Positions 1 through 11,141 of a stretch of DNA of 64,000 bases are shown here, piece after piece. The notes beneath the pieces were generated by a model, which made no database searches, was not told the DNA's origin, and worked only from the letters and a program-made list of their open reading frames with translations. The position numbers and the translations under genes were made by a program. The DNA is from Varanus komodoensis. Taxonomy: Eukaryota > Chordata > Lepidosauria > Squamata > Varanidae. Every line of letters begins with the position of its first letter. Within the stretch, counting starts at the first letter, position 1. The stretch covers positions 96,211,136-96,275,135 of the forward strand of contig NW_025335268.1 in assembly GCF_004798865.1 (NCBI RefSeq), in the 5' to 3' direction.

Positions 1-585
1 ATTATTAGCTCATGGGGGGACTGGAAGGGACAGTTGCTCTTGGTACATGTTCCAAGGTCAGGCAGATACAGACTCGTCAAGTGACCAGGGGTCCTGGGAA
101 CCAAAAGTCTAAGATGTTGAAACTGGAGAAGGAGAGGTGTCTAAGATGTTGAAACTGGAGAAGGCTAATCTCAAGCACACCCTCCCACCTGGACGTTGAG
201 AATAGTCAGGATTTACAGCTGCAGGGAGGAGACATAGGGGAAGAATTCCTGCAGCTAGCTGAGCCTCGTGCAACTCTTGACCCCATGGTGCAGGGTTAGG
301 AGAGATGGACCAACCAATGAGAGAGGCAATAGACAGAGAAGAAGCTTGTCTACCGCCAAAAAGGCATCCCAGATGGAGGGGTCCCATGCCTACTCAAAAG
401 GAGAATGTTAGGAAGTAGTTGTTAGATTGGATCCCAGGAACTGCTCTGCACATGCTCAGAGACTCATTCTTCATTAGTTGTGCTTACTGGAAGTGCACTG
501 GAAAATAAATAGCTTTTGCCAAAGAACAGTCTGTGTCTTGGAAGCATGAGGGCGGGAAACATGGCTCACAACCGTCCACTAAATA
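1..585 (+). mobile_element. LTR-retroelement fossil: 3' internal end plus LTR-like segment
   Basis: A purine run just before a TG start at 406 resembles a polypurine tract next to a 3' LTR. The following segment has a poly(A) signal-like AATAAA near 505 and seems to end between about 560 and 585. The upstream part (1-405) would be internal sequence and holds a short tandem duplication (about 108-165). It is a broken, old, partial copy cut by the window edge. Family (retrovirus-like or Gypsy-like) is undetermined. Confidence 0.33.
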
Positions 586-1427
586 AGGTGACACATTTAT
601 GTTCCAAGAGCCTTAGGCTGTGAGGGAATGCCCTATGGAGAAGTAGGGAGTGGCTGGAGAAACCACAAAAGCACCCTGCACACACAGACATTCCAACCAT
701 TTGTGCTCACAGGCAGGGACTAACATAGATATCCATGGACATGCCACCACCTCCACCTGCTCTCCCCATGTTGCCTGGACTACGATCAGGTGTCAAGTAA
801 AAAAAAAGGAGCTGGTCTCCAGGCTTGGAGAAATCTACCCACTTCCTCCACTTGTCTCCTGACTAGATGGCAAAAGTGGTCACTACTTCTTGGACTGCTA
901 ATTTTCCATTCCACCAGTAGAAAAGCACTGGTGCATTTCTTCCCCAACGATCAGAGATAAATGATAAGGGGGACAGCGAGAGGCTCTCCAATGACCAGTC
1001 CTTGTAGTCACATGCATCTAGCAAGGACAGGAGAAAAAAAACCCTTCTTCACTTAGATATGCATGTTAGAAAGAAGAGCGATACTTATTTGTGGGAAGGT
1101 GGGGGGATGCTGCCTGTGTTCCGAGAACTTGAGAAAAGTAGGGAGCCTTCACCTCTGTCATAGGGCTAGCCAGGGAAATAAAAGCAAGAAGGCTCTCCAT
1201 TCAAGATGAGAAATTAAATTCTGCTATCCCTGCCTTCCTTTGGAAGGGCTAACTCTTAATGATTTTACTAATGATTATTGGCTGCTAAATGTTAACAACA
1301 CGCTCTATGTGGAATCAAGTTACAACCAGCCACATCATAGCCACTTTACTAATCACATGAATACAGTTCTACTGGTGAAGCCTGCACACGTGGCAGCTTA
1401 CAACACAGAACTACACGGGTAGCATGT

Positions 1428-1697
1428 ATCATAGAGTTTGTGATGAGCAATCAAATACTTCTCAAAGGGACAAAAGGAGAAAACGATGTGTGTGTGGAAA
1501 CTAAACTTGTTACATGCATTTAATCTAAATTAGGCTAAGTTTTGTGTTACCACTACATTGATCAAGTATTGTCAACTAATGTGAAAATATCTAAAGTTTC
1601 CATATATACAACAGCTGAGAATGGCAACTTTAAATTTTTTCACATTAGTTGACAATTATATTAATCACAGAATTGTATAAATCACAAACTCTACCAT
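1428..1697. mobile_element. Palindromic MITE-like element
   Basis: Terminal inverted repeats of about 13-14 bp (core TAGAGTTTGTGAT at about 1432, reversed near 1682-1694) bracket an inner hairpin. The inner hairpin has 31-bp arms at 1568-1598 and 1626-1656 with two mismatches and a 27-nt loop. No coding sequence is present. No target-site duplication is evident, so the outer ends are approximate. Confidence 0.5.
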
Positions 1698-2329
1698 CTT
1701 CCAAGTCCTACCCCTCCATATCCTCCCAGAGGTTTTGCATCATACTGCTAGATCACATGGAGGTCCCTCATTCCAACAGCAAATGCAATTGACTCAGTGG
1801 GAACTTGTGCACTGTCCCAACTTTTATATACAAACTTTCTTGTTCTTAGGGCTTAGCATCTCAGAGGGTTTGCTGAGTTCCTTCTCCCTAAAAGAAACTA
1901 AGTATTTTGATGAGAAACAGATGTGCACAAAATGCCTCTTGGCCTACCTAGGATGGGAGCTGCTGATACACTGTGCTTCACCTGTGGATTGCCTGCCAAA
2001 GAGGCAGAGTGTCCCTAAAGATGCTGTGTGTGTGTGGGATCAGCAATCATTCAGCTGAGAGGAAGAAGTTTTGGCTCTACCTGAAATTGCTGGTTTGCAC
2101 ACAATTTTAGGAAAGATCACATACACAGCCTTGCCAAATGCATCACACAGTATGGTGCTGGATACTTCCATGGTTCCCCAAAGATAACATACTGAGCAGC
2201 AGAATATTCATGGTTTGCTTTCACAGCAGAAGGCTACTCAGCACTTGTCAGGGTATCACATACTCCTCAACTTTGCCTCAGGAGCACCTGCAATAGAGCA
2301 TTTAGTGTCACCGCATCCACACTTTGAAG

Positions 2330-2551
2330 ATTTACCAATCTACCCCACAATTCTGATGTTCAGACCTCTTCTTAAACCTTAGCTCTTTAAACAGGTCTTC
2401 TCAGTGTGACTCAGCCAGCTATAGTTCGCAGTACACAGTTTTAAGCTGATTTTGTTTTTATTCACATATGTTTTGTTTTTATACCTTATTATTTTACATT
2501 CCCTGCTATGATACCTTTATGGAAAGCCGTATATAAAGTTGAATAATAAAT
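2330..2551 (+). mobile_element. L2-like LINE 3' end
   Basis: Remnant of the coding 3' end (CTTTAAACAGGTCTTC region) followed by an AT-rich 3' UTR. It ends in GGAAAGCCGTATATAAAG and a GAATAATAAAT tail, the layout of the other LINE 3' ends in this window. Old and diverged. Confidence 0.5.
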
Positions 2552-3918
2552 CATTCCTTATGTGGTGCCTTTTAGTATGTTTACACTATGACAGTATACA
2601 CAAACGTATGAGTAGCAAAAAGTTTATCTGAAACTGTTTCTAGGTTTACATCTTCACTGTTCTGACTTGGCAAAGCAGTAGAACTCTAGTCACTGATCCC
2701 TTAACCTGTGCCAGTCTGATGACTTCATCCTTCTGTCCTGCTTCCTGTGTCCTTATCTCGATTCAAAGATGCCTGCAGTTAAAACATATAACCAGGATGA
2801 GAAGCTGGGCCACAAGGCTTGATTGGGTTGGAAAGGGTAGACATCTCTGGAAGGACACCCTGATCCATAGGAGAGTGAAAGAGTCCCTCACTGCCTTTGC
2901 AATCAGAACACGCCATGATGAAATAAGAAAATATTAACTTACACAAGGGAGTTCAACAAATAGGATAGCTGGCCCTATTCAAGTGCAGCCAAATATGGAG
3001 CAATCACCCAAACTTAGTATAAATCCATCAGCCTTAAGAGTGTGATCTATGGTCACCCTTCAATTGTACAGAGTACCAACAGAATTACCTGGAAATTTCT
3101 CTGCCAAACAGGCCCCACCTCTAGCATAACAGTTCAAATACTTTACAGTACCTAATAGGTCTCTCAGCAGGTATTAGTGATCTTAACATTCTGGCTTCCC
3201 CACAAAAAGCCTCCAAAGAAGGTTCATTTTGGGAACTGCAGGTTATCCAGGATCCTTTCAACTAGGGTTAGTAAGATCATCATATCCAAAGAAGCATTCC
3301 TCAAGAATAACCCAATGCTTCTATTAATTTGGCCAGCAATCTCCACTTTTAAAACAAAACAACCCGCCCCCGCGCTCCGATAATCCCCTTGAATAGTGTT
3401 CCTGTGTCCACCCACCCCTCTCAAAAATGCCAGTCTTTCCTATGTATCGTCACCATTTCCATCAATCCCTCTATGTAGGCCTTCTTTAGCCTTCCTTCGG
3501 TATGTTTCCAAGACCCAACAATACCTTCCGGCCACTATCCCATCATAAATCTGCACACCGGAGGAACTAAATTGCTTATTTTAAAAGCCATCCCCCACTT
3601 CCCAAATCAACCCCACTACATCAGGTTCCCCTGAAACAACCGGCTAGGAAATGTAGAGCTTGCCTGCGCTGCTTCGCTCCCAGACCGCAGGGCCCTAAGC
3701 TCTCAAAGCCTATTCCTCCCTTGGTCCTCCCAGTTACCTAAAGTCATCTTACAGATCTCCTAGGGCTGACCGCAGCACTGGTACAGTCTCTCCTCTCGCC
3801 ACAGCTTCCCTCTCCGTAATTCCTTCCTCTTCCTCCGCCTCCCACTACTAGCAACAGCCACCGCCAACTCTCCCCCGCCCGCTCCAGCCGTTCCCATCGC
3901 CACTCGTTCCCTCCTCAC

Positions 3919-3966
3919 CATGAACTTGAGGGCTTTCTCCTGCACCACCGCCTCGGCGGGGTCCAT
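3919..3966 (-). CDS. BTRC: BTRC (beta-TrCP1), first coding exon
   Basis: BTRC is the F-box/WD40 substrate receptor of the SCF (SKP1-CUL1-F-box) ubiquitin ligase. It binds phosphorylated DSGxxS degrons in proteins such as beta-catenin and I-kappa-B. The exon reads MDPAEAVVQEKALKFM from an ATG at 3966 with G at -3 and G at +4, a strong Kozak context. It stops after codon 16 at a GTGAGG donor (3918-3913). Human BTRC starts MDPAEAVLQEKALKFM as I recall it, and its isoforms diverge exactly after residue 16, so both peptide and exon boundary match. The paralogue FBXW11 begins differently (MEPDSVIEDK). The F-box and WD40 exons must lie beyond the left edge. Reading on past 3919 gives an open frame to 3760 that is intron read-through. 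Identification is from remembered family sequence, not a search. Confidence 0.9.
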
Positions 3967-4143
3967 AGCACTCCCGCTCCGCCTCTGTTGCGGCTGCTGT
4001 TCCCCCGCCAGCTCAGGGCCTCAGCCGGGGCCTAGGCCACCCCTTCTCTCTCTCTTTCTCTCACTCTCTCTGTCTGTCTGTGCGAGGCCGCAAGCAGCGC
4101 AGAGTCAGACAAGGAAGCCTTCTTTTGCCTGCACTCAGGTAAA

Positions 4144-4156
4144 TGGGAAATGTAGT
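4144..4156 (-). promoter_or_regulatory. Second ZNF143-like half motif, opposite orientation
   Basis: On the minus strand it reads ACTACATTTCCCA, the core half of the SBS motif. It lies 43 bp from the plus-strand copy and points the other way. Paired sites are common in ZNF143-driven and bidirectional promoters. It lacks the GC-rich 3' half. Confidence 0.4.
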
Positions 4157-4198
4157 CCTTAGTCGTTCTCCCGAGAAGTATCCAAGAGGACACCGTGG

Positions 4199-4223
4199 AC
4201 TACGCTTCCCAATAAGCCCCGCG
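4199..4223 (+). promoter_or_regulatory. ZNF143/THAP11-like (SBS) motif
   Basis: The 25-mer follows the SBS layout: ACTAC, two bases, TTCCCA, a spacer, then GCCCCGCG. This is close to the known ACTACAATTCCCAGCATGC-type consensus of ZNF143. It lies about 235 bp upstream of the BTRC start codon, where such sites usually act in CpG-island promoters. Confidence 0.5.
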
Positions 4224-4290
4224 ACAAGGGAGACTACGCGAAGCGGCGCAAGTAAGAAGATGAGGGAAAGCAGCAGTATGTGCGAAAAGG

Positions 4291-6189
4291 TTGAGCGGAG
4301 GTAGATTAAGAGAGGGAGTCGGAGTTTACGCCTGTTCTTCTGTCTTGAAAAACGGCTGGTGGAAGCTGTATTTTCCAAATAGGACTGCTTAAGTTTAAGT
4401 CAAATAGGGAATAAGAGGCAAAGCTATCAGTCTCAAGCCGCTGATATTAGGGAAACGTAAGTTCCGGTCTGTAGAGCGCTATCTTAAAAAAAATCACTTT
4501 TAAGATGTGGAAGCTTACAAGTTTCTGGATCATTTGAATATATATGCATCTGGTGATACAGTCATAAATTTGAAAGTGCAGGAGTCCTATAGCCCCGCCT
4601 ACAAATTATCTAAACGTGTAGACAAATGTGTTGATCGATGTGAGCAAATTAGTTCTCACAAGTTTGCCTTTCCTAAAAGAGATGTCTTTTGTAAAGCAGA
4701 TTGATTTTAATTTCTCATTCAAAATCAAGCCATTTTCATTACAACAGGAAACAATAGATTGTTGCTGGGAAAATTTAACATCTCCCCATGTGAAGCAACT
4801 AGGGTCAGAAAGTTTTGAGGAAGAAGGTCCCTGTCAGCCTTTGTTCCACTAAATTACTGCATGCGACCATGCTATTGTCAGAGCCAGAGGTCAGCTCTTT
4901 TTGACAACTTACTCCAGTGCCTCAGGGGAGTCCACCAGCATCAATTTATGAATAACTGCCAGTATGGAATGGCATACCAACACATTTGGTATGCCATTGC
5001 TACTATTTCTGCTACTATTCCTAGCAGAAAGGACCCTGAGAGATTTGGGCCCTCTTTGTACCATGATACTGCCTGCAGTGACAGAAATAATCTGCTGGAT
5101 CAAACCAAAATCATTTATTTGTTCCCACAGAGGCCAACCAAAAGCCTGCAAGTAGGACATGGAACCAACAGTACCCTCTGACTCATATTCCACAGCAACT
5201 GATACTGAGAGGCATATGGAATCCAATAGTGAGGGCAGTATGTAACAACATGACCAGCTTTAGCTTACATGAAGATGCAATAGCAATACTTCCTCCCTCT
5301 CACCAAAGCAGACAAGTGTAGAGGTGTAATCACCTCTACTTGCTTACCTTTTCTCTGACTAGTACTGGGGATTGCACCCAGAACTATCATATAAAGACAG
5401 TGAGGAAATGGTTACTCCTTCAAGTAAAAAAAAAAGGAGTTGGAAGAAGTCTGCCATTACTTACCCTCTTCCTCCCGGGTAAAACAGAGTTGACATCTAT
5501 TCTTTACAGTCTCTCTCAACTGCCCAGTTATCCTTTCCCTGTGAGAGGTATGGCTGCTAGGATTGGGATCTGCTGCTCCAATTCCCAACTATTGCATCAT
5601 TCAGTCCAATTGGACAAATGAGCAACAGAAGCAGTTAAAAAGAGCAGAACTCTGCATCTGCTTACTAGTTCTCCCCTTCTGAGTGGCATGGCATTGAGTG
5701 CTGGCCCTGCTGCACTTTCCGTTAAGAGGGGTGGTGCCAGCTGATGTTCCTTGTAGCCGGCTGAACTGCTTAGAGCAAAGAAATGAGGAAACAGCAGATG
5801 CAACTTGAAGGAGCAGCTCTTGCCATCTATGACCCTCTGGGTGGTACAGCTGGGAATATCAGGCATGCTGCAGGAGCAAGGAAATGGGTGAGGAGTGTGG
5901 ACATAGCAACCTGCCAACGGCATTTTGCTGTGTAGGGCCCAGGCATCTGAAACCTCCCTTGAGGGCTTCCATATTGTTATAAGGCACCTTTATAAATTAG
6001 TCCACTGAAATCTAGGCCCAAAAATGTTTAGACTGCCTGTGCCCATGTGCTTATATTCAGTCATATTCAGTCAACACTGAGAAAGCATAACACATATAAA
6101 TGTATGCATATACATGTTAATATCTCACATATTAACAAATGTTAGTTCCTTTGTAGCACTGTTGATGCTAAACTCTGGTGTTGAGACTA
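4291..6189. other. Upstream flank of BTRC, no gene recognised
   Basis: Several frames of 60-108 codons are open here, but none resembles a known family and they overlap on both strands. The only structure noted is a perfect 13-bp inverted repeat with a 5-nt loop at 4968-4998. Confidence 0.6.
4968..4998. repeat. Perfect inverted repeat, 13-bp arms, 5-nt loop
   Basis: Arms AATGGCATACCAA (4968-4980) and TTGGTATGCCATT (4986-4998) are exact reverse complements around CACAT. No repeat family is recognised around it. Confidence 0.8.
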
Positions 6190-6285
6190 ACAGTACAGTT
6201 CTATGCACATATGCTAGAAATTTGTGCTACTCAGTTAAATAGATTTACTTCCAAGTTAATATATGTATTAGCATTCCAGCCTAAG
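6190..6285. repeat. Copy of short sauropsid MITE-like repeat (type A)
   Basis: Degenerate match to a roughly 90-bp palindromic repeat. Its ends read like GCAATCCTATGCATGTTTAC and its middle like AAGTAAGTCCCATTGAA. At least eight diverged copies lie in this window; this one is strongly diverged. Confidence 0.4.
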
Positions 6286-6339
6286 CCACTTTCATTTTGG
6301 GGCTTGGTGCATTTTAAATTCTTAGTAGATCATGAGGTC

Positions 6340-6437
6340 CTATTTATGTACTATTGTATTTCAATGTATTTTATCATGTTGTAAGCCGCCCCGAGGTTTC
6401 GGCAAGGGGCGGCATAGAAATGTTATAATAATAAAAG
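6340..6437 (+). mobile_element. L2-like LINE 3' terminus with hairpin
   Basis: Contains a perfect 8-bp stem (GCCGCCCC 6385-6392, GGGGCGGC 6406-6413), then CATAGAAATGTTATAATAATAA. This is the terminal hairpin and tail of the young L2-like family that recurs here. It is probably the part bound by the L2 reverse transcriptase. Confidence 0.75.
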
Positions 6438-6532
6438 AAAAAAGAAATGCCTAAGCTATTTTGTTTTGTTTTCAGAATTATTGACAGAACACTGAGAAGC
6501 AAGGCTGCTTATACTTCTTTTTAAGGCTATGT

Positions 6533-6742
6533 CTTTTATTTATTATAATTATATTAAGGCTGCTTCCTTCAAGGAACCCAAGGTGGCTTACATAATGCTC
6601 CTCCTCCTCTCTATGTTATCCTCACAACAATCCTGTGAGGAAGGTTAGAATGAAGGTCAGTGACTGGCCAAGAGTTATCCAGTGAGTTTTACAGCTCAGT
6701 CCCTCTCTAACATTCTAATTAGTAAGCCATACTGGCTCTGAA
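6533..6742 (-). mobile_element. tRNA-derived SINE
   Basis: Read on the minus strand it starts GAGCCAGTATGG and contains the block TTGTTGTGAGGATAA-like/ATGTAAGCCACCTTGGG and an A/T-rich tail near 6533. Same family as 11643-11887, but more diverged in its tRNA-like head. Confidence 0.65.
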
Positions 6743-7086
6743 ATAAATATATATAATTATTGAATAAACATTTGGAATTACCAGCTGCTGTACATGGCTC
6801 CATTCCTGGACTTACCAAAAGCAACTGGGCTCCATCTGACTTCCACTGTGGAGTGACTCTGGGTTCTCCCCCAAACACCAGAATTTTTGTTTTCAGAGTT
6901 AGCAACCACCAATTACAGAAAATATGAAATGTGGACTATTTTACTAGCAACAAGTATATTTTGTCAATATCAATAACACCATCCAGAATCATGGATTTTA
7001 TGTGAGTTTTTTCATGGCAGAATTATTGTTCATTTTGTACTCGCATTCTAGATGGCAGGTGACAGAACAGCCTAGACACACACTCA

Positions 7087-7515
7087 CTCATTTATTTATT
7101 TATTAATTAAAAGCTTTTCTATCCCATCCCCCACAGAATGTCTAGGGATGGCTTACAATAAATAAATAGAATAGAACAGCCCCACAGCATCCAACCATAA
7201 CATACTAAAACCCCAATTAAAATCAATTAAACATTAAAATAAAAAGGAGTTTACCTGAGGCCGAAAAGAATATAAGGTCGGTGCTAGGCGAACCTTTCTG
7301 GGAGCATATTCCATAGTCGGGGCGTCACTGCAGAGAAGGCCCTCCTCCAGGTGCTCTCCCTCCTAATCTCCTTCAAGGAGGACTCCCGGAGTAGGGCCTC
7401 CACCTCAGATCTCAAGGTGCAGAAGGCACATAGGGAAGAAGATGCTCCTTCAGGTATCCCAGACCCAAGCCATTTAGGGCTTTATAGATCATAACCAGGG
7501 CATAACTCACATGCC
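7087..7515 (-). mobile_element. L2-like LINE 3' end
   Basis: Starts with a TTTATT-rich tail at 7090. It runs through a 3' UTR and into the C-terminal coding part, whose antisense gives the same EPS..EI..RRAFSAV..LW pattern seen at 36260-36395. Several frame breaks. Confidence 0.75.
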
Positions 7516-7649
7516 TATGAAGGTCCCTTCCTGATGGAGAATAAATTTCAACAGCAGGAGATAAGACATAGAGGGAAGGAAGGAGAAATCATTCTTTTCC
7601 AAAAAAATCAGGAATGGCAAGAACAAGAGAACAAGGGATGATTGTACAC

Positions 7650-7950
7650 AAATGCAAGTACTCATACTCTGTTCTTTGTTTTATATGAAACAATTAAGAA
7701 ACGTTTTAATTACTACAGATATACAAGAATTTCATTCCTGTGCACAAATCATAGGAACATATCCCATTTGCAATGCTGAACACAAGCAGAAAATTTTCCT
7801 GCATGTTGAGTTTATACACAAAAGTACACAGTTGTACACTCCTGAAAAAAATATATGTACCCAAGCATATATTTTCACAAGTGTGCACACATGCACATTC
7901 CCCATCTGCATTTGCACACTTTAACCAAGGGAGGAAAATGCACTTTTTTT
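7650..7950 (-). repeat. Possible third copy of unnamed repeat (type B)
   Basis: In reverse complement the stretch near 7725-7790 carries the GCACA...GAATGAAAT signature seen at 34745-34935 and 41070-41247. The match is partial, and the rest is rich in TGCACA/CACA words. Confidence 0.25.
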
Positions 7951-10900
7951 CCAATTACAAAGAAATTATTGCATTTGGGAAGGTGAATAAAGCAAATCAA
8001 GTTTTGAGGAGAAATTCAGAGTCTCGGTGAGTGCAAACATCACATGTTAATCATATTTATGACACAGGCACTACACAAAAACTTTATTGAGTGTTTTCTG
8101 ATTCTCAATATCCTCTTTAAGTATTTCAGGCCCTAGGCAGGGACAACTGCTGCTTCCTCTGAAGAGTGGAATATCTGCCATGCTATCCAGAAGCAGCTGT
8201 AAGTGTCTGGTCAGGATTGCTTAAGCTATTCTAGCACGAAATGATCACATGGACCATCTGTGACAAGACAGAGGCATCCCTGGATTAATCTGGGGATGCA
8301 TCTGCAATGACTGGGAAACTGAAAATTCTGTGATATATAAACAGACATTAAAGACTAATGATTATTTATGGGATGGAATTTCTAAAACTTTATTTAAAAC
8401 CCCCCATTCTCTGAGACATGCTAAGCTCAGTGATCTTCTCTCCCTGCATTCATCTTTGCAGAGCTGAAACTAAGAGTCTTGCTATTACAGGCCTAAATGC
8501 TCAGAACTCTTTACTTGCACTGATAGAGTCCTGATTCACAGACTAAGGGGAAGTTGCAAGGCATATTTTTAAGCTAGTGTATGGTAGTGTAGTGATTTTT
8601 AAAATTCTGTACCTTCAGAGAACACTTCCTGTCTTAACCCATAGACAAAGGCGAACATGCACACATATGTTTACGGATTGCTATAAAACAAACAAACGGG
8701 GGGCTGACCCAGCAGGTCTGATGTTTTTGATGATTGATGTTTTTTAGTTTGTAGAAAATAATAATAAAAACTTACTTTAAAAATAGTGATACCCAACTAA
8801 ATAGATAAATAGTGATAACACTTTCAGTTAATGTTCCTGCCATTACTGAGCATCTCCATTACTCATCTTCTCACTGAGGAACTCCTCATCAGCTCAAAGA
8901 ATCCCAAGCTTCTAGAAATGTAGTTTTAAAACTACTGGGCTAGTATACTGGGTGATTAATATTTCGGTGGCTTTGTTAATTTTATTTTTAATGTATCCAT
9001 TACCTATTGTGTTCATATTATATGGGCATGTAAAACCTGATCTGGTTGGTTTAGCCCAGCAGGGGTGGAGCCATCAATCAGGAGAGAGCCAGGAGGAGGA
9101 GAGTCAGTTTATTCTGCTTGGGAGCTAAATAATTATGGGTTCTTAGCACTTTGTGTAAAACCTATGAGCTAAATTGCCACTTGCTGCTGTTGCCCTTTTA
9201 TTTGGAAGAGGGCAATTTGGAATGATGAGAAAGAGTTCATAATTTGGAATGATGAGAAATTGTCCATTATAAAACAGAGGAATCTTTGGACTGTCTGACT
9301 TCAATGTTTGAAAGCCAAACTTTTATCTTTCTGTTTGGACTAATAGAGATTATTGGCTGCATTGTCCCAATGTTTATTAAGTATTGGTGCATTTAGCTGG
9401 AGCCATTAGTAAGTGAGCAATTGCAAGAGTGCTGGAATGTGTGGCCTTAACAAAAATGTTCATTCAATTCAAATTGTTGCAAGTTTTACTCCAGCCCAGC
9501 TCCATAGAAGACCCACAGAGGCAGAGATTACAAGTGTGCAAAGGGCTTCAAACACTTTTTCTAGAGGTTTTCATTATCAACATAGGTTTATTTTATCCAT
9601 TCCATTTTTCATTCATCTGTACAAATCAAGAGAAGCCGATATTTTAGTGTTGAAAGAAAAGGTGACCCTTGAACTTCTACAGTCTTCCCAGGAGAAATCC
9701 AGATAATGCCAACATCTTGAAGATTTTTTGAAATAGGCTATCACTCAGCACGTCTGAGACCTGATTGGACATGGTCATCCCTGGGGTACATTGAATACTC
9801 AACAGCAGTGGCAATAATTGATTCAACAAGGAATTGATTTTAAGCAAAGGCTTGGGAATCAGAAAGTAGCTCTTTGGTTAAACCTCCAACATATATTTCT
9901 CTGCCTCATTTTGCCTTCTGTTTCAACATGTATGGTCACAGCAATCTTTTGGGAAAAAATAAGATTAACGCTGGCAACATTGAAGAACTTCCATCATTTA
10001 AATTCCTTTTGCTATTATTGCCTGAATTAAATGTTTTAAATAATAAGGATAAGTTTGTGTTATATTTATAGACCTACCATCAGCATGCATTCGGACTTGC
10101 ATGCATGCATTTAGACTTATTGCCATCCTTACATGCAGCTCCCTGAGTTAATTCTTTCCAGACTGAAATGAGAAAGAAAGGGAGTACAATGAGGAGGAAG
10201 AACTCAATAATAAGATAGTTTCTTGCAATGCTTACAGTGAGGGGGCAGAGCTAATTGTTCTGCATATTTGGTCAGTACTAAACATAAAACATATGGCTTT
10301 CTGGGTTATAAAGAAGGCAAATTATTTCATAATGTTGGTGATTTAGAAAGGCTGGGTGGCAGGTGGGGGGGATGTCACTTCCAACAAACAAAATAAAGAA
10401 AAAAATAGAAAAAGAAATTGCAAAGAGATAAATATGAACAGAATGGGATAAAAGGAGAAAATTGAATGGCTTTTTTATGGCAGGAAGGTTATGAAATTAT
10501 GATGGCTTCAAAGGTTAAATATTGGTGTCATGAACTGATAGCAGAGGCTCAAAACTGAGTGTAAGAGGGTAGAGCACAGTTTTATCGTAGCTTCGTGATA
10601 AATCTTGTATACCTCTTGCAAATGTTATACATTTTGCTTGAGTTTTTGCAACACCAGCTCCAAATGCTTCCCGACCTAAACTGCTTGGGAGTTAATATTC
10701 AGGAGAAGGAGAGGCTAAGAAGGTAGGCTGTAAATTCTGCCAAGTCCTCAGTTCAAATGAACTCTCCTCATGGCTTTAGGCACACCGCTCAATGTCAAAC
10801 TCAACGCCTGGAGCCATATCTGAGCCATTTGGGATCCCGATCTAGTCTGCTGAGATTCCCTAGATGGCCACACACATCCTCTCCCAATTGCTAATCATTT

Positions 10901-11118
10901 GCTGGTTTCCTGGCTGAAATGCTTCTTCTAAGGCTTGTTTATGGGCAGTAAAAACCTGAAGCTATAATATGCTAGTACCTTTTTTGTAACCTGACCCCTT
11001 CCCTTTCCCTTTGTCCCTCCTCTTTTGCCAATTCCCCCACTCAAGTTTGACCCCTGAAAGCTTCCACAAAATTGAATTTTGCCCTGGGAAATCTCAGCAA
11101 CCATGCTGTACATATGCA
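7951..11118. other. Non-coding stretch, nothing firmly recognised
   Basis: AT-rich sequence without convincing coding frames. A short direct duplication (AATTTGGAATGATGAGAAA at about 9209 and 9240) and a CATGCATGCAT run near 10100 are the only local structures noted. Confidence 0.55.
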
Positions 11119-11141
11119 CGCGCGCGCACACACACACACAC
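11119..11141. repeat. CG/CA dinucleotide microsatellite
   Basis: Alternating CGCGCG then CACACA run. On the minus strand it produces the Cys/Val-rich start of a spurious frame. Confidence 0.9.

Larger units (their letters stand above)
1..3918 (-). other. BTRC: 5' part of BTRC intron 1 (inferred)
   Basis: The BTRC exon 1 donor lies at 3918 and transcription runs leftwards, so this stretch is the beginning of intron 1. No exon 2 (the alternative exon encoding CSMPRSLWLGC... or the NSSEREDCNN exon) is visible, so the intron continues past the left edge. It contains an LTR-element fossil, a palindromic element and an L2-like 3' end, listed separately. The rest (590-1427, 1698-2329, 2552-3640) shows nothing I recognise. 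Confidence 0.75.
3640..4290 (-). promoter_or_regulatory. BTRC: BTRC CpG-rich promoter and 5' UTR
   Basis: CpG density rises sharply here compared with the AT-rich flanks, and the BTRC start codon lies in the middle. The region from 3967 to about 4100 reads as 5' UTR on the minus strand. It includes a GA/CT-rich tract (4043-4082) and GC-rich sequence before the ATG. There is no clear TATA box, as expected of a housekeeping CpG-island promoter. The exact transcription start cannot be set from sequence alone. Confidence 0.75.

Noticed and set aside
3760-3918. Continuation of the BTRC frame past codon 16
   Set aside because: A GTGAGG donor follows codon 16 and the known protein switches there; the extra codons are basic, low-complexity intron translation.
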